A stretch of 64,000 nt of DNA from Poteriospumella lacustris (Eukaryota; Sar; Chrysophyceae; Chromulinales; Dinobryaceae), in the NCBI GenBank assembly GCA_008000375.1, contig SMOI01000042.1:101389-165388 (forward strand). Reading direction: 5' to 3'. Every line of letters starts with the position of its first letter. Position 1 is the first letter of the stretch. The notes below the pieces were generated by a model that searched no databases, was not told the DNA's origin, and was given only the letters and a program-made list of their open reading frames with translations. Position numbers and translations under genes: made by a program. Of the stretch, positions 51,862-61,180 are shown one piece after another.

Positions 51862-53433
51862 ATGAATGCAATAATGCCTAATTTTGATTTTAACAATAAC
51901 AAATTAAAACCTGTATTTAATATTTCAGATTATGATGATGTCACGTCACGATCTGTTACTGTAGCAGATCTGTTGAATTATGCTAGTTTATCCGGCTACA
52001 ATTCATTCACTTCATTGAATAGTTTCACTGTGTTGAATTTTACCAATTCATTAAACGGCGTCGATCCAGAAACGTTTTCTTACATATCAACGTTGACGGG
52101 AAACGTAGAAGATCAGTTGATAGCTTTACAAAACAAAACCCAAGCGATGGATTATAATTTAGGGGTAACTTTATTTAATTCTAACGTTGCTATTCCTGTC
52201 ATTACTTTGAACGGGAAAAATCTAGAAAGTAGGTTAATAACTAGTGAAAATGATATAAGTTCTATTAAAACCAAGACCACAGCACAAGAGTTTAAAAATA
52301 ACAGAACCCAATTCGCGACAACGATTGAAACGCCTTCTATTTCTTTAAATGGTTCAGATTTAAACGACAGATTAATCTTTATTGAGAACGATGTTGACAT
52401 AAGTAAATTAGACATTAACAGTTTGAAGGTTGATGTGTCAAGTAACAAAGTAAACATAAACACTAATACGCTTGATATTACTAATTTGAAACTGAAAGAT
52501 GACGCTTTACTGTTAGATATTCAAACGTTAGAAAGTGATTTGTTGTCACTGGATTCTTCCGTGTTAAAAATCAATGGTGACCAGTTGATAAATGATGTTA
52601 AAACATTTACTACCACGCCTAAAATAAACAATGAATCGATAGCAACAACGAACGACATCAGTCAAGCAATAGGAAATTTAATTAACTCTGCCCCATCGAC
52701 CTATGATACTTTGGGAGAGATCGCGACACAGTTACAAGCAGATACAAACAGTATTAACACGATTTTGTCGACAATGGTTACAATATCAGGGAATCAAACA
52801 ATAACAGGAATCAAGACATTCACTAAAGGAATTATTGCACAATCGACATCAGGTTTTACTAATTTGACTGCTTCAACTGTTACATTTAACAACACGATCA
52901 ATAACATTTCTAAAACAACATTCGGTTATTTGTCAAATGTTACAAGTGATATTCAAACACAGTTCAATAACATTTCAAACAGATTTGTGAATTATGTTTA
53001 TGATCCAACGTCAAACACTCAACGTTTTAATACATCAACGGCATTTAACGATATCGGCGCACAAAATATTATGAACACGAATCTTATGGCGGCGAATATT
53101 AACGCTTTAAATATTTCAACGAACAACTTACGGGTGAATCGAGTTGAGTCATTTATTCCTTTTCCTTTTCCATATGGATATTTCTATAGTGATTCAGGTT
53201 TTTGCTTTCCTGTATTAGTAACAAATCAACCTAAAGAGTTTTCTGATCTTGGACTATCAAATGTTAAAATATTAACCTTTACTTTAATGCCTTATACACG
53301 ATTAAATATTTTAGATGAGAATCAAAGTTCTTTACTGTTCATATACAACGAGGCGGATGAAATTTTATATAACAAAACCTTTCAGTTTAAGTTCGTCGCT
53401 AAATATTTCACTTTAGAAAGAATTAAAATGTAA
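51862..53433 (+). CDS. Tail-fibre-like trimeric adhesin 2
   Basis: The 523-residue Asn/Ser/Thr-rich product shares with fibre 1 the module NDISQAIGNLINSAPSTYDTL.EI...L followed by MVTISGNQTITGIKTF. It also has repeated SLNGSDLNDRL/TLNGKNLESRL words linking shaft segments. The C-terminal 120 residues (from about FIPFPFPYGYFY) are aromatic-rich and globular in look, a likely binding tip that differs from fibre 1. It lies divergently beside the ATPase gene. Confidence 0.7.
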   Translation: MNAIMPNFDFNNNKLKPVFNISDYDDVTSRSVTVADLLNYASLSGYNSFTSLNSFTVLNFTNSLNGVDPETFSYISTLTGNVEDQLIALQNKTQAMDYNLGVTLFNSNVAIPVITLNGKNLESRLITSENDISSIKTKTTAQEFKNNRTQFATTIETPSISLNGSDLNDRLIFIENDVDISKLDINSLKVDVSSNKVNINTNTLDITNLKLKDDALLLDIQTLESDLLSLDSSVLKINGDQLINDVKTFTTTPKINNESIATTNDISQAIGNLINSAPSTYDTLGEIATQLQADTNSINTILSTMVTISGNQTITGIKTFTKGIIAQSTSGFTNLTASTVTFNNTINNISKTTFGYLSNVTSDIQTQFNNISNRFVNYVYDPTSNTQRFNTSTAFNDIGAQNIMNTNLMAANINALNISTNNLRVNRVESFIPFPFPYGYFYSDSGFCFPVLVTNQPKEFSDLGLSNVKILTFTLMPYTRLNILDENQSSLLFIYNEADEILYNKTFQFKFVAKYFTLERIKM

Positions 53434-53444
53434 GCTTAATTTAA

Positions 53445-54836
53445 ATGAGTCAAACTATAAGCGGAAATTTAACAGTAACAGGATCAACAACTTTAAATGG
53501 GTTAGTTTGTTCAAGTGGAAATATTAACACGCTACAAACGAATACATTAAATGTAACAAATCTAAATGGTAGTATCAACAGTTTAACTATTCCAACGTTG
53601 ACATCCACGAATATTACTAACAGTTCAACAATTCGATCGCAAGAAATGTTTATAGGTCCAAAAAATATTGGAACAAGTGTTCAAACTTTGGAAGACAACA
53701 ACGTGATTGACAAAAATAATATTTTAACTTTACAAACGAAAACAACGAACATCTCATATAACAGTACCAATTTACAAACTAGTATTAGCGGAGATACGAA
53801 CATATCGAACATCAATAACTATATTAAAATAACTAATCCGGGTAATGGCGTTCACGTTCTTTTTAAACCAGGATATAGCACAAACACAGTTCAACAAGCG
53901 GGAAATATTTATATAGGGACAGCGTTTACAACCGATACGATTAATGTCAATTGTAATCTCGATGTTTCGCAAACCGTGAAAGCGTCGACATTGAATTCGA
54001 ACAATGCTATCATCAACAATATCGATTTTAATAATTATGTATCAACCAATAACACAAATATAAACAATTATGGTTCACGAATAACCACGTTAGAGAGTAA
54101 TCAATCTAACAACAATTTAAATATGACGGGAATCACTTATAGTAGCGCTTATGACAAAACAACAATTGATAACGATGTTGTCGTTACAAAATTAATTGAC
54201 TGTAAAGCTTTATCAGTGAATGTTGAATTAACTTATGATCCTACTGCAATATCAAACGTTAAAACGCCTCATGGTTTAGTTTTAGGAACTGGTGACGGTA
54301 ACAGTTACACGAATTTTAATTTAGGTATTAGTTCATGGAATTCAACAGGATTCATTGATTCAAATGCGAAAAAATGTAATATGGTTGTTGATCATCGAAC
54401 AGGCGATATTAAAACGTTGGGAAATGTAAATTGTAACCGAATAACAGCAACCGGCAATTTATCATGTAACATGTTATCTTGTGCCGGGATAATTTCAAAT
54501 TCAATTGTTCCTGGTTGGATGATGAATACGGTAATAGATCGTCCACGGTTTGATAAATTAATACCTATTTTAGGAAGTACTAAAAATTTAGGAACAACTA
54601 ATGATCCAGAGTTTGGAATAGATGTTGATGATCTATTTGTTGTTTGCCCCGGATATTTCTTTCAATTGTACGACAATATCAATTATTCAGGTTCATTAGG
54701 AAGTATTGATAATAGAACAGGGACGACATTAAAAATTGTTTCATCGTTGTCAGTATATAATAACCAGAATCGCATCGCATCAATTAAAGTTTATAACAAT
54801 GTTGGCGTTGAGATCACTTTACCCTTATTCTCATAA
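53445..54836 (+). CDS. Tail-fibre-like adhesin 3 with a crystallin-like end
   Basis: The 463-residue product follows fibre 2 by 11 bp. The shaft is repetitive (TISGNLTVTGSTTLNGL, NINTLQTNTLNVTNLNGSI), in the style of phage fibre beta-helices. The last 60 residues (YFFQLYDNINYSGS...LSSLSVYNNQNRIASIKVYNN in outline) resemble a beta/gamma-crystallin-type module, which often ends secreted or surface proteins. Likely another receptor-binding component; inferred. Confidence 0.65.
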   Translation: MSQTISGNLTVTGSTTLNGLVCSSGNINTLQTNTLNVTNLNGSINSLTIPTLTSTNITNSSTIRSQEMFIGPKNIGTSVQTLEDNNVIDKNNILTLQTKTTNISYNSTNLQTSISGDTNISNINNYIKITNPGNGVHVLFKPGYSTNTVQQAGNIYIGTAFTTDTINVNCNLDVSQTVKASTLNSNNAIINNIDFNNYVSTNNTNINNYGSRITTLESNQSNNNLNMTGITYSSAYDKTTIDNDVVVTKLIDCKALSVNVELTYDPTAISNVKTPHGLVLGTGDGNSYTNFNLGISSWNSTGFIDSNAKKCNMVVDHRTGDIKTLGNVNCNRITATGNLSCNMLSCAGIISNSIVPGWMMNTVIDRPRFDKLIPILGSTKNLGTTNDPEFGIDVDDLFVVCPGYFFQLYDNINYSGSLGSIDNRTGTTLKIVSSLSVYNNQNRIASIKVYNNVGVEITLPLFS

Positions 54837-54854
54837 AATAATTAATTAATTAAA

Positions 54855-54876
54855 AATAATATATACAGTTAGTATA
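54855..54876 (+). promoter_or_regulatory. TATATA-type promoter pattern at the start of the replication block
   Basis: AATAATATATACAGTTAGTATA directly precedes the ATG at 54877, sharing TTAGTATA with the two other members of this class. Confidence 0.5.
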
Positions 54877-55344
54877 ATGGACGAAACTTGTAAAAGGATC
54901 ATAGCGAAGAAAGTCGCAACGATGGCAATCAATAGCCAATTTAACTATTTCAAAAACAAATGTTTGACAAGTTGTCAAGTGTACACGTTGATGTTCATTC
55001 ATTTAAAAGCAATTGCTGAAAAATGGGGGTTCAATCAAAGTATAAAAAGAGATTTGCTTTTATATTTAAACACATTAAGAGATGTAGCGAAACGATCAAA
55101 AGAATATGAATATGAATACACGCCGCCCTTTATTGGTTCTATGACTTTTGATGAATGGCATTATATTCAAAAAGCTGAATTGTGGTTGTCTTTACACATA
55201 TTGATTCATTTAAGTAATCAGGATAACACATATAAACGTTATTTCAATTGGCGACACAAACAAAGAACTTTATATTTAGACCCGCTACAATTATCATGTG
55301 AGAATTATGATTCTCGATTGTTAACAAAAACAAAAATGTTATGA
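54877..55344 (+). CDS. Unknown protein with MAINS-domain (paralog of the 41.6-kb gene)
   Basis: A 155-residue protein with the block MAINSQFN...N.CLTSCQ..TLMFIHLKAIAEK near the N-terminus, shared with the gene at 41590-42183. It lacks that protein's N-terminal extension. It opens the plus-strand block leading to the helicase and polymerase and has the TATATA...TTAGTATAATG start pattern. Function unknown. Confidence 0.6.
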   Translation: MDETCKRIIAKKVATMAINSQFNYFKNKCLTSCQVYTLMFIHLKAIAEKWGFNQSIKRDLLLYLNTLRDVAKRSKEYEYEYTPPFIGSMTFDEWHYIQKAELWLSLHILIHLSNQDNTYKRYFNWRHKQRTLYLDPLQLSCENYDSRLLTKTKML

Positions 55345-55371
55345 AAAAATTAATTAATTAAATATTTAAAA

Positions 55372-55394
55372 AATAAATATATAATCTTAGTATA
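55372..55394 (+). promoter_or_regulatory. TATATA-type promoter pattern before the acidic protein gene
   Basis: AATAAATATATAATCTTAGTATA directly precedes the ATG at 55395, close in sequence to the polymerase start region. Confidence 0.5.
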
Positions 55395-56042
55395 ATGTCA
55401 GATTACGAAAGCGATATCGATATGGATAGAGAAGAAGCTGAATATAATAATGAACAATCTCGTGAAGCTAAAACGTTACAATTTTTTGAAGAACAATCTA
55501 AAGTTCAATACGATGTTGAAGAAGAGATAAAAGAAGAAGCATTTGACGAAGAACGGTATGAAATTTATTTAATCAATCGTGAAATCAACGCCGAAAAAAT
55601 GTATAGAAAACAATTCCGACAAACGAAAAAGAGAATGCCTAAACTAATCTTTCATGGAAGAGAAGACGAAGAGAAAGGGACAATGTGCTATTTGTATTAC
55701 CCGAGTCAGTTGTTCGATTGTTACAGGAGATATTTAGATATGAAGTTCAATGAGAAATGGCCTGAGAATTGCCCAATCTTCGTTAAATTATCGCCTGAGT
55801 TTGTGGCTTACATCATTGAGCTATGCCCTGTTAAAGAACAATGGATCAATGGAATGATTTATCTATCACGATATCGTCATTATATGTATACTAAGTTTAA
55901 TGTCTCTGTTACTCAAGAGAGGATATTATTAAAAAATCCTTCGCCTGAGTTATTGATTCACATGAATAATCAAAAGGTTCCAGGTCGATTTGTTCCTCCT
56001 GTTCCAGAGCAAAAACAATTAATTAAAAAAGGGAAAAGGTAA
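55395..56042 (+). CDS. Acidic protein of unknown function in the replication block
   Basis: A 215-residue protein with a very acidic N-terminal third (DYESDIDMDREEAEYNNE...) and a basic/aromatic middle (YRKQFRQTKKRMPKLIF). It lies directly before the helicase gene and is preceded by the TATATAATCTTAGTATA pattern. No family recognised. Confidence 0.55.
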   Translation: MSDYESDIDMDREEAEYNNEQSREAKTLQFFEEQSKVQYDVEEEIKEEAFDEERYEIYLINREINAEKMYRKQFRQTKKRMPKLIFHGREDEEKGTMCYLYYPSQLFDCYRRYLDMKFNEKWPENCPIFVKLSPEFVAYIIELCPVKEQWINGMIYLSRYRHYMYTKFNVSVTQERILLKNPSPELLIHMNNQKVPGRFVPPVPEQKQLIKKGKR

Positions 56043-56125
56043 AAAAACCTATAGTATTCGCATTTTTTAATTTTTTTAATTTTTAAATAAATTAAAAAAA
56101 AAGACTTAAATTTTTTTCTAATCAT

Positions 56126-58024
56126 ATGTTAATGACAACACTTAACAGCAAATATACGATTGAAGAGATTAAGACCGTTGGTAACTTTTCGTACGAACTC
56201 AGTGAGGAAGAAACATATTGTTCTGACATTGAATTTGAAAAGAGATATCTGTTAACTTTCGATGAATTAAAAACTATAGTGTATAGCGATAACCCTGATG
56301 AAATGACAAAGATAATAAGCAATAAGTTAAAGAAGTACATGATTATTTACGGCGATAATTTATACATATTGAATAAATCAACGATGACATTCAACTGTAT
56401 AACAAAAAAAGCAGATGAAATTTTCAGATCAACCATTAATAAATACATAAATAAAAGTTTTGTTATGTTGCACGATGAAGAGAAAACATTTTTTGATTCG
56501 TCGAAGGAAATTAAACAGAAAGTATCACATATTAAAGCGTGTAAATTTGTCAAACAAAATAATGATTTGTTCACTAGTCAATTTAATTTGATTACCAGTA
56601 ACACCAAACACCCGTTCTATAACCAGAAAAAAGAAGTTCATTTTAGAAATGGATACATTGATCTAGAGACAATGGAATTTAAGCAGCGTGAATTTGGTGC
56701 AAAACGATATAATAAATTTATTGATAGAAATTTCAAGCCTTCCAGTTTGGAGAGTAAAAAGAAGATCAGTAAATTGTTATGCCAATTGTTCCCATTTCAA
56801 GATGAACGAGAATATGTTTTGCACAAGTTTGGAACTGCCTTGAGTGGATACGCTAATGAAAACCAGACAGCGATGTTTTTTATAGGTCTGGCATCAGGGG
56901 GAAAAAGCACATTATTAAATTTGTTCAAAGAAAGCTTAAATATTTATATGTATATGCTAGACGCGAAAGCATTCCTCGTTAATTCAAGCGATAAAAGTTT
57001 CACTAATTTATTTCATGATGTTGAAGCACGGATAGCCTGGTGCGATGAACCAGCTGATCAAAAAATGGATTCTTCTACTTTTAAAAATTTCGTTAATGGT
57101 TTAATGCAGGTTAAAATGCTTTATTCTAATGGTCTGTTTGAAATTAATCATTCGTGTTATCCTGTTTTCACTTGTAACACAATGCCTAATATAAACATCG
57201 ATGAAGGCGTATCTAGAAGAATTGAATCACATGAACCAAAAACGCGTTTTGTCGAATATGACAAAGATGTTGATGAATCTCTTTTTAGATATAAGAAGAA
57301 TCCAAAACTATTAAGAGAATTTCACGATGATGAAGATCTCATGAATGCTTTTGTAGAAATCTTATGTTTTGAAGCTAATTTGTCTCTTAATGGATACTTA
57401 GTCCAACAACCAAAAAGCTTTGTCGATGCAAAAGAAAATGTTATTAGTTCTAATGATATTATTCAGGAGTTCATTGATAACAATCTGATTCTGGTTGATG
57501 CCAATAATAAACGGTTAGATTCTACTCATAGAATTTTAAAGAATGATATGATTGAACGATTCAACCAATATTTCGAACAAACGAAAAATAGAATTTCAGC
57601 GGTTCAATTATCATCCAGATTGAAAGAGAAGGGAATTTGTTATGATAAGGCTTTAAGAATTGACGGATATCGTGGATGTTTCTATAGTGTCAAGTTTTCG
57701 AAAGTTAAAACATCAGAAGACAGAAGGTTAAATAATATAATGGAAAAAGACGAAGATGTCGATGTTGATGTTCTTAAAGAGAAGATTAAACGACTTGAAA
57801 AGCTTAATGAACAATATGAAAAAGAAATGCAAAAGATATATGATGATGGTATTGTGTTTCCTTCTGTTGGTAAGAAAACTAAACCCGTAATTGAAAAAGT
57901 CAAAGAAGAAGATGTTAAAGAAGAGGTTAAAGAAGAGGTTAAAGAGGAGGAAGAAGAGGAAGAGGAGGATGATTATTTCAGTGATCTGAAAGAAATCAAA
58001 TGTGGTATTAAAAGAAAACATTAA
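56126..58024 (+). CDS. SF3 (D5-like) replicative helicase
   Basis: A 632-residue protein. The D5-N-like region FRNGYIDLETMEF at 173-185 leads into an SF3 helicase domain: Walker A GLASGGKST at 254-262, Walker B ARIAWCDEP at 301-309, motif C VFTCNTMPNIN around Asn351, and the GVSRRIES arginine-finger region at 361-368. SF3 helicases form hexamers that unwind DNA at viral origins. The N-terminal 170 residues lack recognisable primase (AEP) motifs, unlike the primase-helicase fusions of many virophages and NCLDVs. The C-terminus has a coiled coil and a long Glu-rich tail. Confidence 0.85.
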   Translation: MLMTTLNSKYTIEEIKTVGNFSYELSEEETYCSDIEFEKRYLLTFDELKTIVYSDNPDEMTKIISNKLKKYMIIYGDNLYILNKSTMTFNCITKKADEIFRSTINKYINKSFVMLHDEEKTFFDSSKEIKQKVSHIKACKFVKQNNDLFTSQFNLITSNTKHPFYNQKKEVHFRNGYIDLETMEFKQREFGAKRYNKFIDRNFKPSSLESKKKISKLLCQLFPFQDEREYVLHKFGTALSGYANENQTAMFFIGLASGGKSTLLNLFKESLNIYMYMLDAKAFLVNSSDKSFTNLFHDVEARIAWCDEPADQKMDSSTFKNFVNGLMQVKMLYSNGLFEINHSCYPVFTCNTMPNINIDEGVSRRIESHEPKTRFVEYDKDVDESLFRYKKNPKLLREFHDDEDLMNAFVEILCFEANLSLNGYLVQQPKSFVDAKENVISSNDIIQEFIDNNLILVDANNKRLDSTHRILKNDMIERFNQYFEQTKNRISAVQLSSRLKEKGICYDKALRIDGYRGCFYSVKFSKVKTSEDRRLNNIMEKDEDVDVDVLKEKIKRLEKLNEQYEKEMQKIYDDGIVFPSVGKKTKPVIEKVKEEDVKEEVKEEVKEEEEEEEEDDYFSDLKEIKCGIKRKH

Positions 58025-58101
58025 CTTTTAAATTAACTTATCCATTTTAAAATATTAAATAATTGTATTTTAAAAAAATAAATATATAACCTTATTATAA
58101 T

Positions 58102-58323
58102 ATGGTAAAGACTGATAAATATGAATTGGTAAAAGATGATGGTGAGATTATCAAATTTAAGACAATTGAGGAAGTAAGTGATTATATTGAACAACCCGGG
58201 CATGTTTGTAGGGCAATCATTAAATATCACAAAGGGGAAATAACGAGGGTTCAAGAAAGGTATAAAGAATTGTATGACAATACTATTTTGAGAGAGATCA
58301 AAGTTGTTGTCAAAAAATATTAA
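58102..58323 (+). CDS. Small protein of unknown function
   Basis: A 73-residue protein (VKDDGEIIKFKTIEEVSDYIEQPGH...) that may be a small alpha/beta domain resembling the helix-turn segments of phage-type DNA-binding proteins, but no family is certain. It has a TATATAACCTTATTATA start pattern. Confidence 0.5.
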   Translation: MVKTDKYELVKDDGEIIKFKTIEEVSDYIEQPGHVCRAIIKYHKGEITRVQERYKELYDNTILREIKVVVKKY

Positions 58324-58369
58324 AGAATTAAAAAAATAAAGATTTAAATTTTTATCTATTCTTATTATA

Positions 58370-58738
58370 ATGGTAATGCCTAATAATAAGAATTCGAAGA
58401 AGTTGAAGAAGGTTGAGATTAAAGACAAGCGCGGTAAGGTGATATCTGAACGATTAAAGATTGTTATGAATGAAGATAAGTTTATGAATTTCGAAGACCT
58501 GAATAATGTCTATAAGAGAATCATCAAAGAATATGATTCAACAAATCTTATTGTTCGCGCCCAGTTAGCTAATGGTCAATACACAACAGTGAAAAGCTTC
58601 GGGGTTGATATTCAAGATTTAAAATATAGCGATGAAGATTATTTAAATAAATTTAACCAATCGAAAAGCACAATGAATTTGTACGACAAATTTGTCACGA
58701 TGGAAATGACTTTTACGATGCCAAACCTGAATGGATAA
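58370..58738 (+). CDS. Small basic protein of unknown function
   Basis: A 122-residue protein with a very basic N-terminus (NNKNSKKLKKVEIKDKRGKV). It sits between helicase and polymerase, and could be a DNA-binding accessory factor by position only. Preceded by TTTTTATCTATTC and an AT-rich run to the ATG. Confidence 0.5.
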   Translation: MVMPNNKNSKKLKKVEIKDKRGKVISERLKIVMNEDKFMNFEDLNNVYKRIIKEYDSTNLIVRAQLANGQYTTVKSFGVDIQDLKYSDEDYLNKFNQSKSTMNLYDKFVTMEMTFTMPNLNG

Positions 58739-58774
58739 AGTTTTTTAATTATTTTAATTTTTTATTATTTAAGA

Positions 58775-58797
58775 AATTAATATATAGTATTAGTATA
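58775..58797 (+). promoter_or_regulatory. TATATA-type promoter pattern before the polymerase gene
   Basis: AATTAATATATAGTATTAGTATA directly precedes the ATG. It lacks ATCT and matches the pattern before the genes at 55395 and 54877, so it may be a second promoter class. Confidence 0.5.
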
Positions 58798-60108
58798 ATG
58801 AGTCGAGAATTTGTATCCATGTTCTTTTATACATCTGGTCCTGATAGTATCACCTATTTAACGAACAATGATAAAAAGATTAAGACAACCGACAAGGACA
58901 CATTTTATAGCTACGAAGATTATCATAAAGTGAATTTAAATTTGTTTAGTGGTTATGAGTGCGATCACGATGGATTAAGAGAGTTACAAAAAGATTTTAA
59001 TCGTTGGTGTAAGGAAATAATGAGCGTAACATTTAATCATTCCAAAAGCGGAAAGATCTTTAGATTGAACATGAAGAATTACATGAATATTAATGACGCG
59101 ATTTATAAAATGGTTAAGAACTTTAGCGGACTGAACTTGAAGGAGTTGTTAGAACCCGTGAATAAGCAAGAGTTTTTAATTATTGAAGAACTTCTATATA
59201 ATGCCGGTTTGATGACGTTTGATAAGAGCTGTAAAAATGAAACTCTTGATGTTTGGGGTTATGACTTTTCAAGTGAGTACCCGAATTCATTACCGAATAT
59301 TATTTTACCGAAGAAACCCGGGAAGAAATATGTGATCGACAATATTAATTTTGAAAGAATCCCCTTTGGTTTCTACCGTGTTAAGATTAGACACACAAAC
59401 CCTAACTTCTTAAAGGTTTTTAACTTTAGTAAGAAACATCATTATACAAGTCAACAATTGCGCGAGTTGTATAAAGTAAGGCAAATTTTCGGCTTAGAAT
59501 TTGAGTTGTTAGAACCTGATGATGAATTCAAATATAACGCTTATATCTATCCAGAGAAAGAATTTGTTGAAATGAAAGATGTATTTAAAACCTGGTTGGA
59601 TAACATGATGAAAATCAAAAGTGTTTGTTCAAAGGACAACCAACTGATTAAAAGATTAATATCTAGTGCTTGGGGTTGTTTCACGCAATGCAACAAAGTT
59701 AAAATAATACCCGATGATGACGGTGTGCTAGATATTGATACCGATGAATATTATATCAAGAAGATTAATAACAATGGTGAATATGAATGTATCCCTTATA
59801 ACAATATTTGTAAACATGGTGGATTCTATCGTTTAAAGCCTTTCTTAACAGTTAGTGTTCGTAATTTCATGTTGCGGTATGCTGTACGGAATCATATATT
59901 AGATGACATTGTGAGAATTCATACAGATTCTTACATGTTAAAGAAGGAGGTTACTTTTTGTACTGAATTGAATAAAGGAATTGTCCCTAAGCCTGAAAGC
60001 AAGAGCACAGGAAGAATTAAATTTTATAATGTTATCTTTTACCGTCATGTTTGTGACAAATGTGAATGTGAATACAAATACGGAGATGGTCATGTATGTG
60101 AATTATAA
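58798..60108 (+). CDS. Short family B DNA polymerase (polymerase domain only)
   Basis: A 436-residue protein with the three palm/fingers motifs of family B polymerases. Motif A is YDFSSEYPNSLP (Asp156), motif B is KRLISSAWG (Lys285 to Gly293, the Kx3NSxYG counterpart), and motif C is RIHTDSYML, with His375 in place of the first Asp of DTD and Asp377 retained. No exonuclease motifs are found upstream, and the length is well under half that of Polinton pPolB. A Cys-rich tail (CDKCECEYKYGDGHVC) may bind zinc. The two metal-ligand aspartates (motif A, second Asp of motif C) are present, so activity is possible. Confidence 0.8.
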   Translation: MSREFVSMFFYTSGPDSITYLTNNDKKIKTTDKDTFYSYEDYHKVNLNLFSGYECDHDGLRELQKDFNRWCKEIMSVTFNHSKSGKIFRLNMKNYMNINDAIYKMVKNFSGLNLKELLEPVNKQEFLIIEELLYNAGLMTFDKSCKNETLDVWGYDFSSEYPNSLPNIILPKKPGKKYVIDNINFERIPFGFYRVKIRHTNPNFLKVFNFSKKHHYTSQQLRELYKVRQIFGLEFELLEPDDEFKYNAYIYPEKEFVEMKDVFKTWLDNMMKIKSVCSKDNQLIKRLISSAWGCFTQCNKVKIIPDDDGVLDIDTDEYYIKKINNNGEYECIPYNNICKHGGFYRLKPFLTVSVRNFMLRYAVRNHILDDIVRIHTDSYMLKKEVTFCTELNKGIVPKPESKSTGRIKFYNVIFYRHVCDKCECEYKYGDGHVCEL

Positions 60109-61154
60109 TTGTCAATCTCTTCTTTAAAACCATCTTCTAACAATGTTTTTTCTTCTGTCCATGTAGCGTCTTTTTTTAGGTATCCTTTCCACCATACTAA
60201 ATAATAAACTTTCTTATTTTGTTTTCTTTTATCTAATAATTTTTTTACTAGATAAGTTTCTTCCTTCTTATCTGATTTGATTAGTTGATACGATGAAAAA
60301 GAGACACGAGGTAGTTCAGACAAGACGAATCTGTAATATGGTTCATCATTCATATAAAGGATTTTTGTAATCTTATGAACTGTTGGCGAATAACGGAAAT
60401 CACCTTTTCGAAATGAATCAGAGTTGATAGGGTTGTTTAAAGCGTCCATAGGTTTATTTAAAAGATAGTGAACGAAATCACCAACTTTATATTCTGGGGT
60501 TCCGGCTTTTTCTAAATCGAAAGAAGGTTGGTTTAATCTTAACTGTTCTAGGTTCTTTCGTTCTCTATGTTTGTTTAGTTCAGTTCTTACCTTATCTAAA
60601 ATGTCAGTCCAATTATAATATTACTTCTGTGTTTCTGTTTCAACGTTGTTCAAGTAACCTAAAAGGATTCTGGAGATTTGAGAATTTAAAGATTCAATTG
60701 CTGATTGTTGGCTGTGGCGATAAGGCATTGAAAATTTTTGATAGATTCCTTTCTGATGAAAGTAATTAGAAAATACACCCTTGAACTCTGAACCGTTGTC
60801 TGTTGATATAGAGAAATCCGGTTCATTAACTATCTTACGATTAAATATTTTCTTGATTGCTGTTAAAGTTGAATTCGCTTCTTTATTTTTTAAAGGTTCG
60901 AAATCGCATTTGTTCGTCCCTAAGTCTAAGACTGTTAAAAGGTAACGAAATTTTTCGCTGGTCTCTGGAAGAATTAAAAGATCACACATTACATTATAAC
61001 CTTCATATAAAGCGGTGTTATTAATAAACTTATTAAACTTCTTTTGTCGTTTGTGTTGAATGGTGAAATCTTCATTTATTCCTAGTTTATTAACTAAGGT
61101 TTGAAATTCTGTTCTGGGTACATACTGATCTTTATTGATTTCCTTTTTCTTCAT
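60090..61154 (-). pseudogene. Retroviral-type (rve) integrase with chromodomain, interrupted by one TAA
   Basis: One reading frame runs from 61154 to 60090 except for a single TAA at 60621-60623. The first part has the DDE core: Asp in MCDLLIL, Asp in STDNGSEF and Glu in SAIESLN, with 34 residues between the last two. After the stop the same frame continues with a WTDILDKV...LN..R segment, an SH3-like VGDFVHYL region and a chromodomain (YLVKKLLDK...VYYLVWWKGY...TWTEE). That is the layout of Polinton/Mavirus-type integrases. It overlaps the polymerase gene tail to tail by 19 bp. The stop separates the catalytic core from the DNA-binding/chromatin part. Other genes here end normally with TAA, so reassignment is unlikely; readthrough or a sequence error cannot be excluded. 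Confidence 0.85.
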
Positions 61155-61180
61155 TAATAAAGATAGATAAAAAATTTATT
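61155..61180 (-). promoter_or_regulatory. ATCT-type promoter pattern before the integrase gene
   Basis: Minus-strand TTTTTTATCTATCTTTATTA abuts the ATG at 61154, inside the short gap after the penton-like gene. Confidence 0.55.
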
